NCBI GenBank assembly: GCA_963676075.2 | Contig: CAXXNZ010000011.1 | Location: 1 to 64,000, forward strand | DNA from: JAHJQZ01 sp963676075 | Lineage (GTDB): Bacteria; Pseudomonadota; Alphaproteobacteria; Rhizobiales; Devosiaceae | DNA length: 64,000 nt | Reading direction: 5' to 3' | Shown: positions 7,787 to 16,811 of the stretch, in pieces | Position numbering within the stretch: the stretch's first letter is position 1 | Layout of the letters: each line of letters starts with the position of its first letter | Translations under genes and position numbers: made by a program | The notes under the pieces: generated by a model | Database searches by the model: none | Seen by the model: only the letters and a program-made list of their open reading frames with translations | What the model was told of the DNA's origin: nothing

Positions 7787-9042
7787 GACATGCGCCTCTG
7801 ACTGACAAGATCGGCGAAGCGTGGATTGGTGCGATTGGACAGCGTCATGGCCGCGACGCCGTACGGAATGGATTCAACCGAGTGGCGTGCGGCTACAAGC
7901 CTCGGCAGGACTCGGGATGGGTCATGTTCGTCAAGAACCACCGAGTCGGGCAGCGGCGCCACCCGCTTCACCAGTTCGGCAATATAGGCCGGCGGCAGAA
8001 AACCGCCCACGACAATGCCGTCGGGACGCATCGTGTTTTCGAGAAAATTGACGATCAGGCGCATGCGCTCGGAGGCCTCGTCGAACCAGATGTCGAGTTC
8101 ACCGCGCCGGTCGATCAGGGCCTGCTCGAGACGGGCTTCATAGAGGCCCTGCGGCTCTGTGAGTCCGAGAAATTCACGCAGACCCGACACCGACAAGGTC
8201 ATGTTCAATGGCTTGTCCTTGTAGACGATATAGCCGATTTCGCCGGCGTGCCGCCAAAGCTGCTGATTGAGTTCGCGCCGGCTGACGAAGGCCGCACCAA
8301 GGCTGAGGCCGACCATGATGTAGATCATCCTGGCATTCACCGGGACGGAGATTGCTTCGGCGATGGCCGCTGATGGCGGATTGTTGAGGATACTTGTCGG
8401 CAACCCGGTTGAACGCTGGAAGATATCGCGCAGGCTGGTGGTGGAATAGGCTTCCCAGAACATCTGGAACCACTCGCCGTCCTTCCATTGCATCGTCCGG
8501 GGATAGGCTTCGGTCATGGCGCGGGAAGCCACCGGCAGCGGCGCCGAAATCCCGAGAGTCCAGATGTCCTTGTCGCCGTGACGCGCAATGAATTCCTTGA
8601 GGAAGGCAAGCGCCTCTTCCTCGTAGCGCGCAACCGGGAACGGTGTGATCTCGCGGTAATCCTGTGCAACGATATTGTAGCCGAGGTCGACCAGGCACAA
8701 CGAAATCGAGTTCCACCGCAACTGTGCACCTACGGCGTGACCGCGTTCGGGCACGATATGTAGCGCGATATGCGGCTTGCCCTTGGCCGAAGACTGCTGC
8801 CGATCGCCTTCGCGGATCAGACCCATCGCCATCAGTTCCTGGCCGATGGTCGTTACGGTCTGTAGCGAGAACGGCATGGTCGCGCCGATTTCGGTGCGTG
8901 ATATGCCGTCCGCCTCGCGTATCGTCTCGAACACAGCCGAAAGGTTGCGACCGCGCGTCTCGCGCGTGTTCTGAGCGTTGGTCGGCGCACCCGGAACGCG
9001 TGCTGGCGGAACTGTCTGTGTCATGCCCTCTGGCCCTTGCAT
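7783..9042 (-). CDS. ROK-family transcriptional regulator of the sulfatase/ABC module
   Basis: The protein of about 419 residues joins an N-terminal winged helix (about residues 30-90, around SRTEIGATMPFSLQTVTTI) to a ROK sugar-sensing domain, as in NagC/XylR. The start at 9042 is preferred because AAAGGG lies upstream at usable spacing. The frame is open to an ATG at 9189, but the extra 49 residues look non-native. It is divergent from the ABC binding-protein gene, and the gap holds an inverted repeat over the likely promoter. It is co-translated with the sulfatase maturase. The inducer is probably the sugar released by the sulfatase pathway. Confidence 0.82.
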   Translation of the reverse strand: MQGPEGMTQTVPPARVPGAPTNAQNTRETRGRNLSAVFETIREADGISRTEIGATMPFSLQTVTTIGQELMAMGLIREGDRQQSSAKGKPHIALHIVPERGHAVGAQLRWNSISLCLVDLGYNIVAQDYREITPFPVARYEEEALAFLKEFIARHGDKDIWTLGISAPLPVASRAMTEAYPRTMQWKDGEWFQMFWEAYSTTSLRDIFQRSTGLPTSILNNPPSAAIAEAISVPVNARMIYIMVGLSLGAAFVSRRELNQQLWRHAGEIGYIVYKDKPLNMTLSVSGLREFLGLTEPQGLYEARLEQALIDRRGELDIWFDEASERMRLIVNFLENTMRPDGIVVGGFLPPAYIAELVKRVAPLPDSVVLDEHDPSRVLPRLVAARHSVESIPYGVAAMTLSNRTNPRFADLVSQRRMS

Positions 9043-9263
9043 GTGCTTGGCCCTTTTATCAGGAAACTTGAGCAAGTGAAGCGACTCGCGCCTTTCCCCA
9101 GTTGGACACAGGTGCCGCAACCGAGACTTCGCTACCGAAAACGCGCACCACGCGTCATCTTTTCTGATATCATCGTCTACACTTATCATATTGATTTTGT
9201 TGAGACTTACTCACCTTCCCCGCGTCAAAGGCGACCGGTCGTCGCAGAGCTTGCGCTTGCCTA

Positions 9264-9292
9264 TTGACAATTAATCACGAAACTTGATTAAG
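9264..9292 (+). promoter_or_regulatory. Promoter with overlapping ROK-type operator
   Basis: A perfect -35 hexamer TTGACA (9264-9269) precedes the inverted repeat TTAATCA (9271-9277) and TGATTAA (9285-9291), which has a seven-base spacer. The repeat covers the spacer and the -10 zone (about 9287-9292), a classic repressor layout. The AT-rich arms and length resemble NagC-type sites. It sits about 40 bases before the binding-protein start. Confidence 0.65.
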
Positions 9293-9330
9293 TGATATCA
9301 CACATCCACACCGGATCAAGGGAGGAAGGT

Positions 9331-10548
9331 ATGAGGATGAAACAAGCGTTGCTGGCGACGGTATTTGCCGTCAGCGTCAGCCCGGCTCTGGGCGAACCGA
9401 TCAACCTGAGCATGTACACGTTCTACACGACGGACGTGTCCTTCTACGAACAGGTCATCGCCGACTATCAGAAGTCACATCCGGATGTGACGGTAACGAT
9501 CAGCACGTTCGAGGCCGCAACCTATGACGCGGCGCTGCGGACGGCATTTTCTTCGGGCAACGTCCCGGATCTGATCTGCGTCGAACCTGACGCCCGCGCT
9601 GTCGGCATGTACCCGCTTATCGGCGCCGATCTTCTCGCGCCGCTCAACGATCTGTACGAGCGGGAAGGATGGGAGGACAAGTTCTTCGACAGCGTTTTGA
9701 GCCAGCTCAATATCGACGGCACCTATTATTCCGCGCCGGTATCGGTGAACAATTTCTCGTTGTTCTACAATGCCACCATGCTCGAGAAATATGGTCTCGA
9801 CGTACCCAACTCCTACGAAGACCTGCTGCACATGGCAGAGGTTCTCGGCAAGGACGGCATCTACCCGATTTCGTTCGGCAACCAGTTCCCGCAGCGCGGG
9901 CGTGACTATTTCTACATGCTCGCCGGTCAGATCGATCACCAGATCATCAAGAAGGCCGATTCCGGCGAAATCGCCTGGACTGACGAACGACTGGTCAATG
10001 CAGCGCAAAAGCTCAAGGACATGGCCGACGATGGCATTTTCATGCCGGGCATCAACGCCATGACCATCGTCCAGAACAACGAGGCCTACCTGACGGGCCG
10101 CTCGGCCATGGTTCTGTCCGGCCCCTGGGACATCAAGCCTTTCGAGGTCGGCGCTCCCGAAGGCGTCGAAGTCAGCCTGATGCGTTTCCCGCCGGTCTTT
10201 GATGGCGTGACCGAAGGCGTATCGCCGGGTGGCGTCGGCAAGAACTATGCGGTCCCCAAGAAGGGCAATGTTGAAGCCGCCAAGGACTTCCTTGCCTATC
10301 TCGTCTCCGAACCGGTGTTGACCGACTATGTCGAGCAACTCGGCATCATGGCGCCCTATGCCGAACCGAACTCGGTTGCGACCGACCCGATACAGGTCAA
10401 GTTCAACGAGCTACAGGCAACCAATGTCGTGCCGCGCGTGTTGTTGAACGCCAATGCGCTTGAAGCGCTCGGCAGTGCCCTGCAGGGTGTCATCGCAGGT
10501 GACATCACAGCAGAAGAAGGCATGCAGGAAGTCGAGGACGCACGCTAA
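9331..10548 (+). CDS. ABC sugar importer, extracellular substrate-binding protein (family 1)
   Basis: The 405-residue periplasmic binding protein has a signal peptide (about residues 1-22, KQALLATVFAVSVSPALG). It resembles the family that delivers oligosaccharides to CUT1-type ABC importers. The ATG at 9331 is chosen because GGGAGGAAGG precedes it; an in-frame ATG at 9292 has no such site. It leads an operon with two permeases, a sulfatase and an MsmX/UgpC-type ATPase, so the ligand is probably a sulfated or otherwise modified sugar. A 25-base hairpin follows the stop. Confidence 0.85.
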   Translation: MRMKQALLATVFAVSVSPALGEPINLSMYTFYTTDVSFYEQVIADYQKSHPDVTVTISTFEAATYDAALRTAFSSGNVPDLICVEPDARAVGMYPLIGADLLAPLNDLYEREGWEDKFFDSVLSQLNIDGTYYSAPVSVNNFSLFYNATMLEKYGLDVPNSYEDLLHMAEVLGKDGIYPISFGNQFPQRGRDYFYMLAGQIDHQIIKKADSGEIAWTDERLVNAAQKLKDMADDGIFMPGINAMTIVQNNEAYLTGRSAMVLSGPWDIKPFEVGAPEGVEVSLMRFPPVFDGVTEGVSPGGVGKNYAVPKKGNVEAAKDFLAYLVSEPVLTDYVEQLGIMAPYAEPNSVATDPIQVKFNELQATNVVPRVLLNANALEALGSALQGVIAGDITAEEGMQEVEDAR

Positions 10549-10563
10549 CCTCTCCCAAGCGCA

Positions 10564-10588
10564 GCCGGCGCGGGTCTCCCGCGTCGGC
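10564..10588 (+). promoter_or_regulatory. Hairpin after the binding-protein gene
   Basis: GCCG-g-CGCGGG and CCCGCG-t-CGGC pair around a TCT loop with one internal mismatch. It lies in the 74-base gap between the binding-protein and permease genes and has no U-run. It probably protects or attenuates the mRNA so that binding protein exceeds permease, as in the siaP-siaQ gap. Confidence 0.5.
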
Positions 10589-10622
10589 ACCCCGTCACGC
10601 CAAGGCTGCAGGCCAAACCGAA

Positions 10623-11510
10623 ATGAAGAAAAAAGCCTCCGTAGGCATGGCGGCAGAGACCCGCACCGGCTGGGTCTTCCTGAGCCCTGCCGTGTTGTTG
10701 ATCCTGCTGATCACCATTGTTCCGGCGCTGTATTCGCTCTGGATGAGCTTTTACGCCTGGGACGGGCTGACGGCCGAATGGCGGTTCGTCGGCTTGGCGA
10801 ATTACCAGCAGCTGTTCAAGGACCGCATTCTCGGCCAGGCCATCGGCAACACCGCCCTGTTCACCACGATCAACGTCGTATTCAAGCCCGCCGCCGCCCT
10901 GGCGTTGGCCTATGCGATCGAGAGCGTTTCGGCTAACTGGCTGCGCATTACCTACAGAACAGTGTTCTTTTCGACCTCGCTGATCTCCGCGGCCATCGCC
11001 GCCATGATCTGGTCGTTCGTCTACGATCCCAATATCGGCTTCCTCAACAAACTCCTCGGAACCTCGATCCTCTGGCTCGGCGACAAGAACCTGGTGCTCG
11101 TCTCGATCGCGACCGTTGGCATCTGGCAGTTCCTCGGACAGAACGCCCTGATCCTCGCCGCCGGCCTGCAATCGGTACCGCGTGAGCTCTATGACGCCGC
11201 CGAGATGGACGGGGCGACGGTCTGGGACAAATTCCGCTTCGTCGCCATGCCGCATCTTTCCGGCTTCATCGCCATCGTCGTCGTCATCAACATCATCAAC
11301 AATCTCAAGGCCTATGACCTGTTCAAGGTGATGACAGACGGCGGGCCGCGCCATGCCAGCGAAGTGGTGGCGACCCGCATCGTCAAGGTCGCTTTCGAGC
11401 GCGGCGAACTCGGCTATTCCGCCGCAATCAGCTACGCCCTGCTACTCGTCACCTTGGTGCTTGTGGTGCTCTATTTGTACCTCACAGAATTCCGCAAGGA
11501 GGACCGGTGA
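10623..11510 (+). CDS. ABC sugar importer permease 1 (MalF/UgpA type)
   Basis: The 295-residue inner-membrane protein has six predicted helices and the cytoplasmic EAA loop YDAAEMDGATVWDKFRFVAMP, where the ATPase docks. It pairs with the next permease, whose start overlaps its stop by four bases. Homology class is clear, but substrate cannot be read from the sequence. Context suggests the sugar treated by the downstream sulfatase. Confidence 0.87.
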   Translation: MKKKASVGMAAETRTGWVFLSPAVLLILLITIVPALYSLWMSFYAWDGLTAEWRFVGLANYQQLFKDRILGQAIGNTALFTTINVVFKPAAALALAYAIESVSANWLRITYRTVFFSTSLISAAIAAMIWSFVYDPNIGFLNKLLGTSILWLGDKNLVLVSIATVGIWQFLGQNALILAAGLQSVPRELYDAAEMDGATVWDKFRFVAMPHLSGFIAIVVVINIINNLKAYDLFKVMTDGGPRHASEVVATRIVKVAFERGELGYSAAISYALLLVTLVLVVLYLYLTEFRKEDR

Positions 11511-12364
11511 TGGCTTCTGGCATTCCCGGCACACGGCGGCGCTTCGGCCCGTGGACGGTGCTCAAGCACGTGATCCTCGGTTCGGCTTCGGTGGCCTTTG
11601 CTGCGCCGTTCCTGTGGGTGATCATTACCAGCTTCAAGTCACCCCAGGAGTACTACACGGGTGGATTTTTCCCCGAGGGCGCCTGGCATTTCGACAATTA
11701 CCTTAAGGCGATCACCCATTTCGACCTGCTGCATTTCTACCGCAACAGCGCCCTGATGTCGGTCTCGGCCGTCGCAATCGGCCTCGTTTTGTCGATGATG
11801 TGCGCCTATGCCCTGTTCCGTCTGAGGTTCCGTTTCCGCAACGTCATGTTCATCAGCCTGGTCGTGCTGATGATGCTGCCGCCGCAGCTGACGCTGATCT
11901 CGCAGTTCCTCCTGTTCGATCGCATACACATCCTCTACACGCCGCTCGCTCTGATCCTGCCCTATGCGCTCGGCGTGTTGCCGCTCGGCGTCTTCATCCT
12001 GAGGGGGTTCTACAAGGAGCTGCCGATCGATCTCGATCACGCCGCCCGCATGGATGGCGCCACCGACATGCAGATCATCTTCCTGGTGTTGCTGCCCCTG
12101 TCGCTGCCGGTTCTGGCGACGGCCTGCATCCTGACCTTCATCCAGTCCTGGAACGAGTTCCTGCTTGCCTCGATCTTCGTCAACCGCACCTGGTCGACCC
12201 TTCCGGTCGCCATCGCCACGATAAACACCGTCGCTATTTCGGACGGCAACCAGCCGATGAAGTTTGCCGCCGTTGTCCTGTCGTTCTTGCCGCTGCTCAT
12301 CGTCTTCCTGTTCATGCAGCGCTATTTCATCCGCGGGCTCGCCTCTGGCGGCCTCAAGGGCTAA
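11507..12364 (+). CDS. ABC sugar importer permease 2 (MalG/UgpE type)
   Basis: The 285-residue membrane protein has six predicted helices and an EAA loop at DHAARMDGATDMQIIFLVLLP, and forms the heterodimeric channel with the preceding permease. It overlaps that gene by four bases and is followed 19 bases later by the sulfatase start, so a single transcript is likely. The C-terminal end RYFIRGLASGGLKG is typical of the MalG branch. Confidence 0.87.
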   Translation: MMASGIPGTRRRFGPWTVLKHVILGSASVAFAAPFLWVIITSFKSPQEYYTGGFFPEGAWHFDNYLKAITHFDLLHFYRNSALMSVSAVAIGLVLSMMCAYALFRLRFRFRNVMFISLVVLMMLPPQLTLISQFLLFDRIHILYTPLALILPYALGVLPLGVFILRGFYKELPIDLDHAARMDGATDMQIIFLVLLPLSLPVLATACILTFIQSWNEFLLASIFVNRTWSTLPVAIATINTVAISDGNQPMKFAAVVLSFLPLLIVFLFMQRYFIRGLASGGLKG

Positions 12365-12383
12365 CCCAACAAGACCAGCAAAA

Positions 12384-13976
12384 ATGAGCAAAAAGCCCCA
12401 CATCCTGATCTTCAATCCCGATCAGCTACGTGCCGACGCAGTCGGTCATCTCGGAGCACCCGGTGCGCCGACGCCCGCCATGGACGAATGGGTCAAGACC
12501 GACGCGGTCTCGTTCGCCAACGCCTTCTGCCAGGCGCCTGTGTGCACGCCGAGCCGTTGCTCGTTCACCTCGGGGCTTTACCCGCACGTGTTCGGCCATC
12601 GCGGCCTGCATCACATGCTCCATGCGGATCGTGGCCACAACAACATGTTCAAGGTCCTGCGCGACAATGGCTACTTCGTCTGGTGGGGAGGCAAGAACGA
12701 CCTGATCGCCGGCCCGGAAGGCCCTGAGGACTATTCCGACATCTACTTCCAGGCTGACGAGGATTTCTTCAAGCGGCATGGTGGTGAGCCACAGACCGAC
12801 ATGCATCGGGGTGATCAGTCCTGGCGCGGCACGCCAGGCTCGGACACCTATTACTCGTTCCTCAGAGGCGAGCTGAAACACGAGCCGAGCAACGGCATCT
12901 ATATGGACGACGACTGGCAAAACGTCCTCGGCGCCATCGATTTCATCGAGGACGCGCCCAAGGACAAGCCGTTGTGCATCTATCTGCCGATCCTGTTCCC
13001 GCATCCGCCTTACGGGGTCGAAACCGAGTTTTTCGATCTCGTCCGCGATATTCCCCTGCCGGAGCGGCGAAAGCTCGACACCGCGCAATTCGACCGCAAG
13101 GCCGAGATGCTGAAGGAAATCCGCAAGGCACAGGGTCTGACCGAGTGGAACGACGAGCGCTGGGACGCGATCCGCCGCACCTATTTTGGCATGGTGGCGC
13201 GGGTCGACCGCCAGTTTGGCATGCTCATGGACGCCCTCAAGCGTGCCGGTATCTACGACGACACGGCCGTCTTCGTATTTTCCGACCATGGCGACTACAC
13301 CGGTGATTACGGCGTGGTCGAAAAAAGTCAGAACACATTCGAGGACCCGCTGGTCAACGTACCGCTGATCGTCAAGCCGGCTGGTCCCCGTCGGGTTTGC
13401 CCGGGTATCAGGCGACACGTCATGGCCGAGCTGGTGGATGTCGCGGCGACAGTCTACGACTTCGCAAAGGTCGACCCCGGTTACGATCAGTTCGGCAAAA
13501 CGCTGGCGCACACGCTGGCCTCGTCTTCGGCCACTCACAAGGACTATGCCTTCTGTGAAGGCGGGCGCCGCGAAAACGAGATGCAGGTTTCCGAACGCGA
13601 GTCGATGCTGCAGTTCGGCACTCACCCGCAGGACGGGCTCTATTTCCCCCGCATCAATGTCCAGGTGCACAACGGCCGGGCCCATGGCCGCGCGGTGATG
13701 ATCCGCTCGCTCAAGCACAAATACATCCGCCGGCTCGATGGACAGGACGAATTCTATGATCTCGTCGACGATCCGTTCGAACTCGACAACCGCATCGCCG
13801 ATCCGGCCTATGCCGAGATCCGCGCCGAGCTGAAGGAGCGCCTGCTCAGCTGGTATCTCGATACCTCTGACATCTCGCCACACGAGACCGACAGCCGCTG
13901 GCCAAAGCTGGAGAAGACGGCAGGAGAAGCCGTCTCCGCCGATGCGTCGCCGCAAAATGCCAAGATGGAGCGTTAG
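12384..13976 (+). CDS. Type I sulfatase, cysteine type
   Basis: The 530-residue member of the alkaline-phosphatase-like superfamily is predicted to remove sulfate from a sugar or other ester. The formylglycine motif is C54-T-P-S-R58 (CxPxR), and the metal-binding regions NPDQ (residues 11-14) and FSDHGDYTGDYG are present. No signal peptide is visible from the ATG at 12384, so it should act in the cytoplasm on an imported sulfated substrate, which fits its place between permease and ATPase genes. Activation requires the radical-SAM maturase encoded 5 kb away. Relatives include phosphonate monoester hydrolases and choline sulfatases, so the exact substrate is open. Confidence 0.85.
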   Translation: MSKKPHILIFNPDQLRADAVGHLGAPGAPTPAMDEWVKTDAVSFANAFCQAPVCTPSRCSFTSGLYPHVFGHRGLHHMLHADRGHNNMFKVLRDNGYFVWWGGKNDLIAGPEGPEDYSDIYFQADEDFFKRHGGEPQTDMHRGDQSWRGTPGSDTYYSFLRGELKHEPSNGIYMDDDWQNVLGAIDFIEDAPKDKPLCIYLPILFPHPPYGVETEFFDLVRDIPLPERRKLDTAQFDRKAEMLKEIRKAQGLTEWNDERWDAIRRTYFGMVARVDRQFGMLMDALKRAGIYDDTAVFVFSDHGDYTGDYGVVEKSQNTFEDPLVNVPLIVKPAGPRRVCPGIRRHVMAELVDVAATVYDFAKVDPGYDQFGKTLAHTLASSSATHKDYAFCEGGRRENEMQVSERESMLQFGTHPQDGLYFPRINVQVHNGRAHGRAVMIRSLKHKYIRRLDGQDEFYDLVDDPFELDNRIADPAYAEIRAELKERLLSWYLDTSDISPHETDSRWPKLEKTAGEAVSADASPQNAKMER

Positions 13977-13978
13977 CC

Positions 13979-15139
13979 ATGCACAGTGTCGAGGTCACAA
14001 ATCTCAACAAGTTCTACGGACGCTTCCAGGCGCTGACCGACATCAACCTGGCGCTTGAAGAAGGCGAGTTCGTTGTCATGGTCGGCCCCTCGGGCTGCGG
14101 CAAGTCTACCTTGCTTCGCACCATTGCAGGGCTTGAGGATTCCGCCGACGGAGAGATCTACGTCAAGGGTCGCGAGGTCTCCAGGCTGCCGGCGCGCGAT
14201 CGCGGCCTCGCCATGGTCTTTCAGAACTACGCGCTTTATCCGCACATGACCGTGGCCGAGAACATGGGCTTTGCACTGAGACTGGCAAAGCGCCCCAAAG
14301 CGGAAATCGCCGCCGCAGTGCAGCACGCGGCCGAAACGCTGCAACTGACCAACCTGCTCGACAAGAAACCGCGACATCTGTCCGGCGGCCAACGCCAGCG
14401 CGTTGCCATCGGTCGCGCCATTACCCGGGCACCCGACGTTTTCCTGTTCGATGAGCCCTTGAGCAATCTCGATGCTGCCCTCAGGGCCCAGATGCGCATC
14501 GAACTGACGGCGCTTCATCGCTCCCTCGGAGCATCGATGATCTATGTCACCCATGATCAGGTCGAGGCGATGACCATGGCCGACCGCATCGTCTTGCTGC
14601 GCGACGGCGTCATTGAACAGGTTGGCAAGCCTCTCGATCTCTACAACAAGCCGGACAACATTTTCGTCGCCGGCTTCCTCGGCTCGCCAAAGACGAATTT
14701 CTTCGCCGTCACGGTGACGGATGTGTCAGACGGCAAGATCAGGATCGCGTTCGGCCATGATCACCAGATCGAATTCGCCGCGAGCACCTTTCATGCCGAT
14801 CTGCCCGTAACCGGAGCGCGCCTGACCGCCGGCGTCAGACCCGAGCACTTTTGGCTCGACCGGCACCCTCAACAGCACGAAGGGGCTTGTTTCGACTGCG
14901 AAATCGTTCTCGAGGAACGGCTCGGTCGGGAGACGGTTCTTTATGCGCGAAGTGCCCGGCTTCAACCCGAAGGCACCGAGCAGCCCTACATCGTCATCCA
15001 CCGCAATGTTCAATCGGAATTCGCGCCTGGCGAACACGCCCAGGTCGGATTCGATCCGGCTGCTGTTTGCCTGTTTGCCGAAGACGGCAAAGCGATCCGC
15101 TGGTCTCTGGATAGCAAACCGACACAGTCTACCCTCTAG
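13979..15139 (+). CDS. ABC sugar importer ATPase (UgpC/MsmK/MalK family)
   Basis: The 386-residue cytoplasmic ATPase powers the importer. Walker A is GPSGCGKST (residues 36-44), followed by the LSGGQRQR signature, Walker B in FLFDEPLSNLD and a C-terminal TOBE/OB region of about 140 residues. It starts two bases after the sulfatase stop and ends the operon. It could also serve other CUT1 importers. Confidence 0.88.
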   Translation: MHSVEVTNLNKFYGRFQALTDINLALEEGEFVVMVGPSGCGKSTLLRTIAGLEDSADGEIYVKGREVSRLPARDRGLAMVFQNYALYPHMTVAENMGFALRLAKRPKAEIAAAVQHAAETLQLTNLLDKKPRHLSGGQRQRVAIGRAITRAPDVFLFDEPLSNLDAALRAQMRIELTALHRSLGASMIYVTHDQVEAMTMADRIVLLRDGVIEQVGKPLDLYNKPDNIFVAGFLGSPKTNFFAVTVTDVSDGKIRIAFGHDHQIEFAASTFHADLPVTGARLTAGVRPEHFWLDRHPQQHEGACFDCEIVLEERLGRETVLYARSARLQPEGTEQPYIVIHRNVQSEFAPGEHAQVGFDPAAVCLFAEDGKAIRWSLDSKPTQSTL

Positions 15140-15373
15140 CCAGCACCCAGTGAGTTGTCGGCCGCTTTTTGGGCTGTTTCCTGTCAGCCCGCTTTGGACC
15201 AGATATTGCCATTCGCCGCACGGTCATCGGATGTCAGCAATGCACCCTGACGTTGCATTTATCGCTCAATTTGCCATTGCCCAGGCATAGGCATTCGTCA
15301 CCAATCCATTTTGGGATATTGATCGCCACAAACAGGGCGGTTCAAAGTGCCGGACGCACGGGCTCGGGGCGGT

Positions 15374-15799
15374 CTAGGACTTCTTCCTGACATAGAGTTC
15401 AAGCCGATGATGGACGATCTCGTAGCCGAGCTCGTCGGCGATCTCGGCCTGCAGGCGCTCGATGCGATCATTGCTGAATTCGACAACCCGACCTGTGTCG
15501 ACGTCGATCATGTGATCGTGATGGGGCACCTCGGCCCGTTCGAACCGTGCCGGCTCACCCTCGAATTGCAGCCTGTGAATGACCCCTTGCTCCTCAAGAG
15601 CGGTCAGGGTCCGGTAGACTGTCGATAGCGAGATCTTGGGCTCCCTTTCGGCGCTGCGCTCGTGAAGCACAACGGCATCCGGATGATCTTCCGCCTCGGC
15701 AATCACCGTCAGCAAAGCCGTCCGCTGGCGCGTGATCCTCACGCCTGCGTCACGCAGAGCCTCGGTCATGCGGGCAACCCGACTTGCGATCTCCTTCAT
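15374..15799 (-). CDS. mur: Fur-family metalloregulator, Mur-like (manganese)
   Basis: The 141-residue regulator has an N-terminal winged helix (ISLSTVYRTLTALEEQGVIHRL, residues 57-78) and a C-terminal metal-binding and dimerisation domain with H93-H94-D95-H96, E107 and H130-H131. There is no C-terminal CxxC zinc pair, typical of alphaproteobacterial Mur/Fur proteins. The start at 15799 (MKEIASRVARM) fits the family length; the open frame extends upstream but would read through the control region. It is divergent from sitABCD, the classical Mur target. An iron- or zinc-sensing role is the alternative. Confidence 0.8.
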   Translation of the reverse strand: MKEIASRVARMTEALRDAGVRITRQRTALLTVIAEAEDHPDAVVLHERSAEREPKISLSTVYRTLTALEEQGVIHRLQFEGEPARFERAEVPHHDHMIDVDTGRVVEFSNDRIERLQAEIADELGYEIVHHRLELYVRKKS

Positions 15800-15840
15800 G
15801 CCGACTTCATGGCACGAAGGTGCCGTCGATACAAGCTTCC

Positions 15841-15910
15841 TGCAAATCACTCGCAACAGGCTTGCTTGTTGCAAATGGTTCCTATATGCAATTGATGGAT
15901 GCAAATGGAG
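15841..15910 (+). promoter_or_regulatory. Candidate Mur/Fur operator region upstream of sitA
   Basis: The 118-base gap between the Mur-like gene and sitA has repeated TGCAA/TTGCA elements. These include TGCAAAT (15841-15847), an inverted repeat GCAACA (15853-15858) / TGTTGC (15867-15872), TTGCAAAT immediately overlapping it, then TGCAATTG and TGCAAATG nearer the start. Rhizobial Mur-responsive sequences are TTGCAA-rich, so this is a plausible regulator-binding region; exact site limits are not certain. Confidence 0.5.
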
Positions 15911-15917
15911 ACCACCA

Positions 15918-16811
15918 ATGTTCGCCAAGACCACCCTCGCGATCGTTTCCGCCGCGCTGCTCATGATGGGCACAACGGCATCCCTTGCTGCGGACAAGCT
16001 CAAGGTCGTGACGACCTTCACTGTCATCGCCGATATGGCTCGGAACGTTGCCGGAGAGGCGGCCGACGTGGCTTCGATCACCAAACCAGGCGCCGAAATC
16101 CACGGCTACGAGCCGACGCCGCGCGACATTCTCAAGGCGCAGGATGCCGATCTGATCCTTTGGAACGGACTCAATCTCGAACGCTGGTTCGAGCAATTCT
16201 TCTCCAATCTGCGTGATGTGCCGGCAGCTGTTGTCTCGGACGGCATCGTGCCGCTGCCGATCGCGGGCGGCGAGTATGACGGCAAGCCCAATCCGCATGG
16301 CTGGATGGCGCTCGATTCCGCCGAAATCTATGTCGACAACATTGCCAGGGCGATGAGCGAGGCCGATCCGGACAACGCCGCGACCTATTGGGCGAATGCA
16401 GAAACCTACAAGGCAAGAATCGCTGAAGTCGTCGGGCCGCTGCGGGACAGACTGCGCGCACTACCCGATGAGCGCCGCTGGCTCGTCACCTCGGAAGGGG
16501 CGTTTTCCTATCTCGCCCGCGACTTCGACCTCAAGGAAGTCTATTTGTGGCCGATCAATGCCGACGCCCAGGGCACGCCGCAACAGGTCAAGGCGGTGAT
16601 CGATGCGGTCAGGGAACACAATATCCCCGCTGTCTTTTCGGAATCGACCGTCTCCGACAAGCCGGCCAGACAGGTGGCCCGCGAGACGGGAGCGGCCTAT
16701 GGCGGCGTTCTTTATGTCGACAGCCTTTCAGAACCGGACGGGCCGGTGCCGACCTATCTCGACCTGTTGCGCGTCACGTCCGAAACCATCACCAAAGGAC
16801 TTGAGCAATGA
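15918..16811 (+). CDS. sitA: Manganese ABC transporter binding protein (SitA/MntC)
   Basis: The 297-residue periplasmic cluster-A-I metal-binding protein has a signal peptide of about 25 residues. The metal ligands can be placed at His62 (EIHGYEP), His127 (NPHGWM), Glu193 (TSEGAF) and Asp268 (YVDSLS). This His-His-Glu-Asp set is characteristic of Mn(II)/Fe(II) binding rather than the three-His zinc site of ZnuA. It starts the sitABCD operon, overlaps sitB by four bases and faces the Mur-like regulator. An upstream in-frame ATG at 15732 lies inside the regulator gene and is not a credible start. Confidence 0.88.
   Translation: MFAKTTLAIVSAALLMMGTTASLAADKLKVVTTFTVIADMARNVAGEAADVASITKPGAEIHGYEPTPRDILKAQDADLILWNGLNLERWFEQFFSNLRDVPAAVVSDGIVPLPIAGGEYDGKPNPHGWMALDSAEIYVDNIARAMSEADPDNAATYWANAETYKARIAEVVGPLRDRLRALPDERRWLVTSEGAFSYLARDFDLKEVYLWPINADAQGTPQQVKAVIDAVREHNIPAVFSESTVSDKPARQVARETGAAYGGVLYVDSLSEPDGPVPTYLDLLRVTSETITKGLEQ

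Noticed and set aside
12426..13955. 509-residue open frame opposite the sulfatase
   Set aside because: No recognisable domain or ribosome binding site; the sulfatase on the other strand has catalytic motifs and operon context.
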